A stretch of 16,838 bases of DNA from Nonomuraea sp. Lineage in GTDB: Bacteria; Actinomycetota; Actinomycetes; Streptosporangiales; Streptosporangiaceae. How positions within the stretch are numbered: position 1 is the stretch's first letter; each line of letters opens with the position of its first letter. The notes beneath the pieces were generated by a model. The model saw only the letters and a program-made list of their open reading frames with translations, had not been told where the DNA came from and searched no databases. Shown here in pieces: positions 15,092 to 16,838 of this stretch. Both the position numbers and the translations under genes were made by a program. Location of the stretch: contig JABFVJ010000232.1 in the NCBI GenBank assembly GCA_013362835.1, forward strand, positions 1 to 16,838. The letters run 5' to 3'.

Positions 15092-16360
15092 ATGCGTGTA
15101 TCTGCGATCGGCTGTACGGCGCTGCTCCTGCTGGCCGTCGCCGCCTGCGGGGGACGAGGAGGCGGCGACACCGGAGGTACGACGGCGTCGGGCAAGTGCC
15201 AGGGCCAGAACACCACCGGCATCACCGACAAGACCATCAAACTGGGCGGCATCTACCCGCTGTCCGGCCCCGCCTCCGCCTACGGCGACATCCCGAAGGG
15301 CATCAAGGCGTACTTCGACTACGTCAACGCCGAGAAGGGCGGCATAGGCGGGCGCAAGGTCGAGTTCGTGGTCCGCGACGACGGCTACCAGCCGCCCAAG
15401 GCGGTCGAGGAGGCCCGCAGGCTCGTCGAGCAGGAGCAGGTGTTCGCGCTCTTCCAGACGCTCGGCACCCCTTCGACCACCGCCACCTGGGACTACACCA
15501 ACCAGCGCAAGGTCCCGCAGGTCTTCGTCGCCACCGGCGCGTCCAAGTGGGGCACCGACACGGCGCATCCGTGGACGATCGGCTGGCAGCCCAACTACGT
15601 CTCCGAGGCCCGCGTCTACGCCGCCTACCTCAAGCAGGAGAAACCCGACGCCAAGGTCGCCGTCCTCTACCAGAACGACGACTTCGGCAAGGACCTGTTC
15701 GGCGGCTTCAAGCGGGCCATCGAGGGCACCGGCGTCAAGGTCGTGGCCGAGCAGAGCTACGAGGTCTCCGACCCCAGCGTCGAACCCCAGATGCGCAACC
15801 TCGCCGCCTCCAAGGCCGACGTGTTCCTGAACGTCACCACCCCCAAGTTCGGCTCCCAGGCCCTCGCCGCCGACGCCAAGCTCACGAACTGGAACCCGCT
15901 GCACATCGTCAACAACGTCGCCGCCTCGATCACCGTGCTCAAGCCCGTCGGCTTCGAGAACGTCCAGGGCGTCGTGTCCGCCACGTACTACAAGGACCCG
16001 AACGACCCGCAGTGGCAGAACGACCCCGAGATGACCCTCTACCGGCAGAAGATGCAGCAGTACGCCCCCGGCGCCGACCCGAACGTGCCCTACCACACCT
16101 TCGGCTGGGCGGTCGCCAACAGCTTCCACAAGGCCATGGACGCGGCCGCGTGCCCCACCCGCGAGGGCCTGCGCGACTCGATGCGCGACCTCAAGGGCGT
16201 CAAGATCGACATGCTGCTGCCCGGCGTGACGCTGGACACCGGCTCGGGCGACGGCTTCCCGATCGAGTCGATGCAGCTCATGAAGTTCAAGGGTGAGCGG
16301 TGGGAGCTGTTCGGCCAGGTGATCGACACCCGCAAGGAGTTCGGGCCGCTCACCGGGTGA
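15092..16360 (+). CDS. HAAT-family ABC transporter substrate-binding lipoprotein (LivJ/LivK-like, periplasmic-binding type I)
   Basis: A 422-residue lipoprotein read from the ATG at 15092, preceded by AAGGAG about 8 nt upstream. The signal peptide ends in lipobox AVAAC with Cys19, followed by a Gly-rich linker. The mature protein shows the type I binding fold: IKLGGIYPLSGPASAYGDIP, the AYFDYVNAEKGGIGGRKVEFVVRDDGYQPPKAVEEARRLV block, and VAVLYQNDDFGKDLFGGFK between the lobes. It closes the liv-type operon, only 4 bp after livM. In context with the CoA ligase its ligand is probably an organic acid rather than leucine; this is inference. The last 11 bp overlap a convergent gene. Confidence 0.94.
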   Translation: MRVSAIGCTALLLLAVAACGGRGGGDTGGTTASGKCQGQNTTGITDKTIKLGGIYPLSGPASAYGDIPKGIKAYFDYVNAEKGGIGGRKVEFVVRDDGYQPPKAVEEARRLVEQEQVFALFQTLGTPSTTATWDYTNQRKVPQVFVATGASKWGTDTAHPWTIGWQPNYVSEARVYAAYLKQEKPDAKVAVLYQNDDFGKDLFGGFKRAIEGTGVKVVAEQSYEVSDPSVEPQMRNLAASKADVFLNVTTPKFGSQALAADAKLTNWNPLHIVNNVAASITVLKPVGFENVQGVVSATYYKDPNDPQWQNDPEMTLYRQKMQQYAPGADPNVPYHTFGWAVANSFHKAMDAAACPTREGLRDSMRDLKGVKIDMLLPGVTLDTGSGDGFPIESMQLMKFKGERWELFGQVIDTRKEFGPLTG

Positions 16361-16838
16361 TGGTGCCCGCCCTGACCAGCCAGTCGACCGCCTCCGCTAT
16401 CGCCTCCAGCGAGGTGTGGCGGGGGCGGTGACCGAGCATGCGCTCGGCCTTGTCCATGCTGCAGTGGGGACTGTGCGCGATGTGGTCATAGGTGATGCGG
16501 GCGGCCTCCTCGGACACCGTCTCCCGCCACCGCTCCCACGGCAGGTACGCCAGCCGCGCCTCCCGCCCGAACCAGCCCGCCACCGCCTCGGCGTAGCCGC
16601 GCAGCGTCAGGGCGGTGACGGCCACCGAGTGGAAGCTCTCGCCCCTGGCCGAGGCCGGGTTGTTCACGGCGTCCACGAACAGCCTGGCGACGTCGTCGGC
16701 GTGCACGTGCTGGACGGTCTCCATGCCCAGGTTGGGCAGCACGACCTCCGCGCCGTCGGCCAGCGCCTGGAACACGGCCGGGTCGAGGTTGCCCGCCGGG
16801 TTGACCGGCATCCATCCGGGGCCGGTGATGTGTCCCGG
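16350..16838 (-). CDS. NAD-dependent epimerase/dehydratase family protein (partial, N-terminus outside window)
   Basis: An open frame of 162 residues reaching the window edge without a natural start; an internal ATG at 16811 is unlikely to be the true start because the coding sequence reads on through GHITGPGWMPVNPAGN. That segment, the QHVHADDVARLF motif and the C-terminal SLEAIAEAVDWLVRAG are typical of the C-terminal half of extended SDR proteins, where they shape the substrate pocket and sit after the catalytic YxxxK. The Rossmann NAD-binding half and the catalytic residues lie beyond the window. It is convergent with the liv-type operon and overlaps its last gene by 11 bp, so it is a separate transcription unit. 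Substrate unknown. Confidence 0.85.
   Translation of the reverse strand, partial: PGHITGPGWMPVNPAGNLDPAVFQALADGAEVVLPNLGMETVQHVHADDVARLFVDAVNNPASARGESFHSVAVTALTLRGYAEAVAGWFGREARLAYLPWERWRETVSEEAARITYDHIAHSPHCSMDKAERMLGHRPRHTSLEAIAEAVDWLVRAGTITR

Noticed and set aside
13873..15252. 459-codon open frame on the minus strand
   Set aside because: Antisense to livH and livM, rich in Asp/Arg/Gln/His, no motif.

Overview
This is a very GC-rich window with dense, overlapping gene packing (ATGA and GTGA junctions), GTG and TTG starts, and third codon positions almost always G or C. Together with PucR-type and IclR-type regulators and lipoprotein sugar-binding proteins, this points to a soil actinobacterium, most like the Streptosporangiaceae (for example Nonomuraea). 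That placement is inferred from style, not from a database match. No tRNA, rRNA, CRISPR array, insertion sequence or phage gene was seen, and there is no stretch over 300 bases without a gene.

Left block, bases 1 to 8700: a sugar-acid or oligosaccharide catabolic locus arranged around one divergent promoter region (5767-5813). Leftward (minus strand) runs a five-gene operon: an IclR regulator, two CUT1-type sugar permeases, a sugar-binding lipoprotein, and a large secreted protein with a golvesin-like domain, a CelD_N-like domain and a GH9-like barrel, cut by the window edge. Rightward runs a three-gene operon: a mandelate-racemase-subgroup enolase enzyme (probable sugar-acid dehydratase), a DHDPS-family lyase or dehydratase, and a short-chain dehydrogenase with a repetitive Pro/Thr-rich N-terminus. 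A 15-bp palindrome in the divergent gap looks like the IclR operator. The inferred logic is: the secreted enzyme releases a ligand, the ABC importer takes it in, the enolase enzyme dehydrates a sugar acid to a 2-keto-3-deoxy acid, the DHDPS-family enzyme processes that further, and the dehydrogenase does a redox step. The ABC ATPase is missing, so a shared MsiK-type ATPase encoded elsewhere is likely.

Right block, bases 8663 to 16360: a second uptake module. Leftward are a PucR/CdaR-type regulator and an acyl-CoA synthetase (AMP-forming), overlapping by 14 bp. Rightward is a complete branched-chain-amino-acid-type (HAAT) transporter in the order LivG, LivF, LivH, LivM, substrate-binding lipoprotein. 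The pairing with a CoA ligase suggests the substrate is a carboxylic acid (fatty, aromatic or similar) activated to its CoA ester after uptake, rather than an amino acid.

The right edge (16350 to 16838) holds the C-terminal part of an NAD-dependent epimerase/dehydratase on the minus strand.

The most unusual sequence signals are: a perfect 13-bp inverted repeat at the livG/livF junction that puts the livF Shine-Dalgarno in a 9-nt loop and its start codon in the stem; a direct repeat across the same junction whose collapse would fuse LivG to LivF in frame; a 15-bp minisatellite coding for the start of the dehydrogenase; and a DHDPS-family enzyme that keeps the Schiff-base lysine but has lost the canonical Thr-Thr, Tyr and Arg positions.
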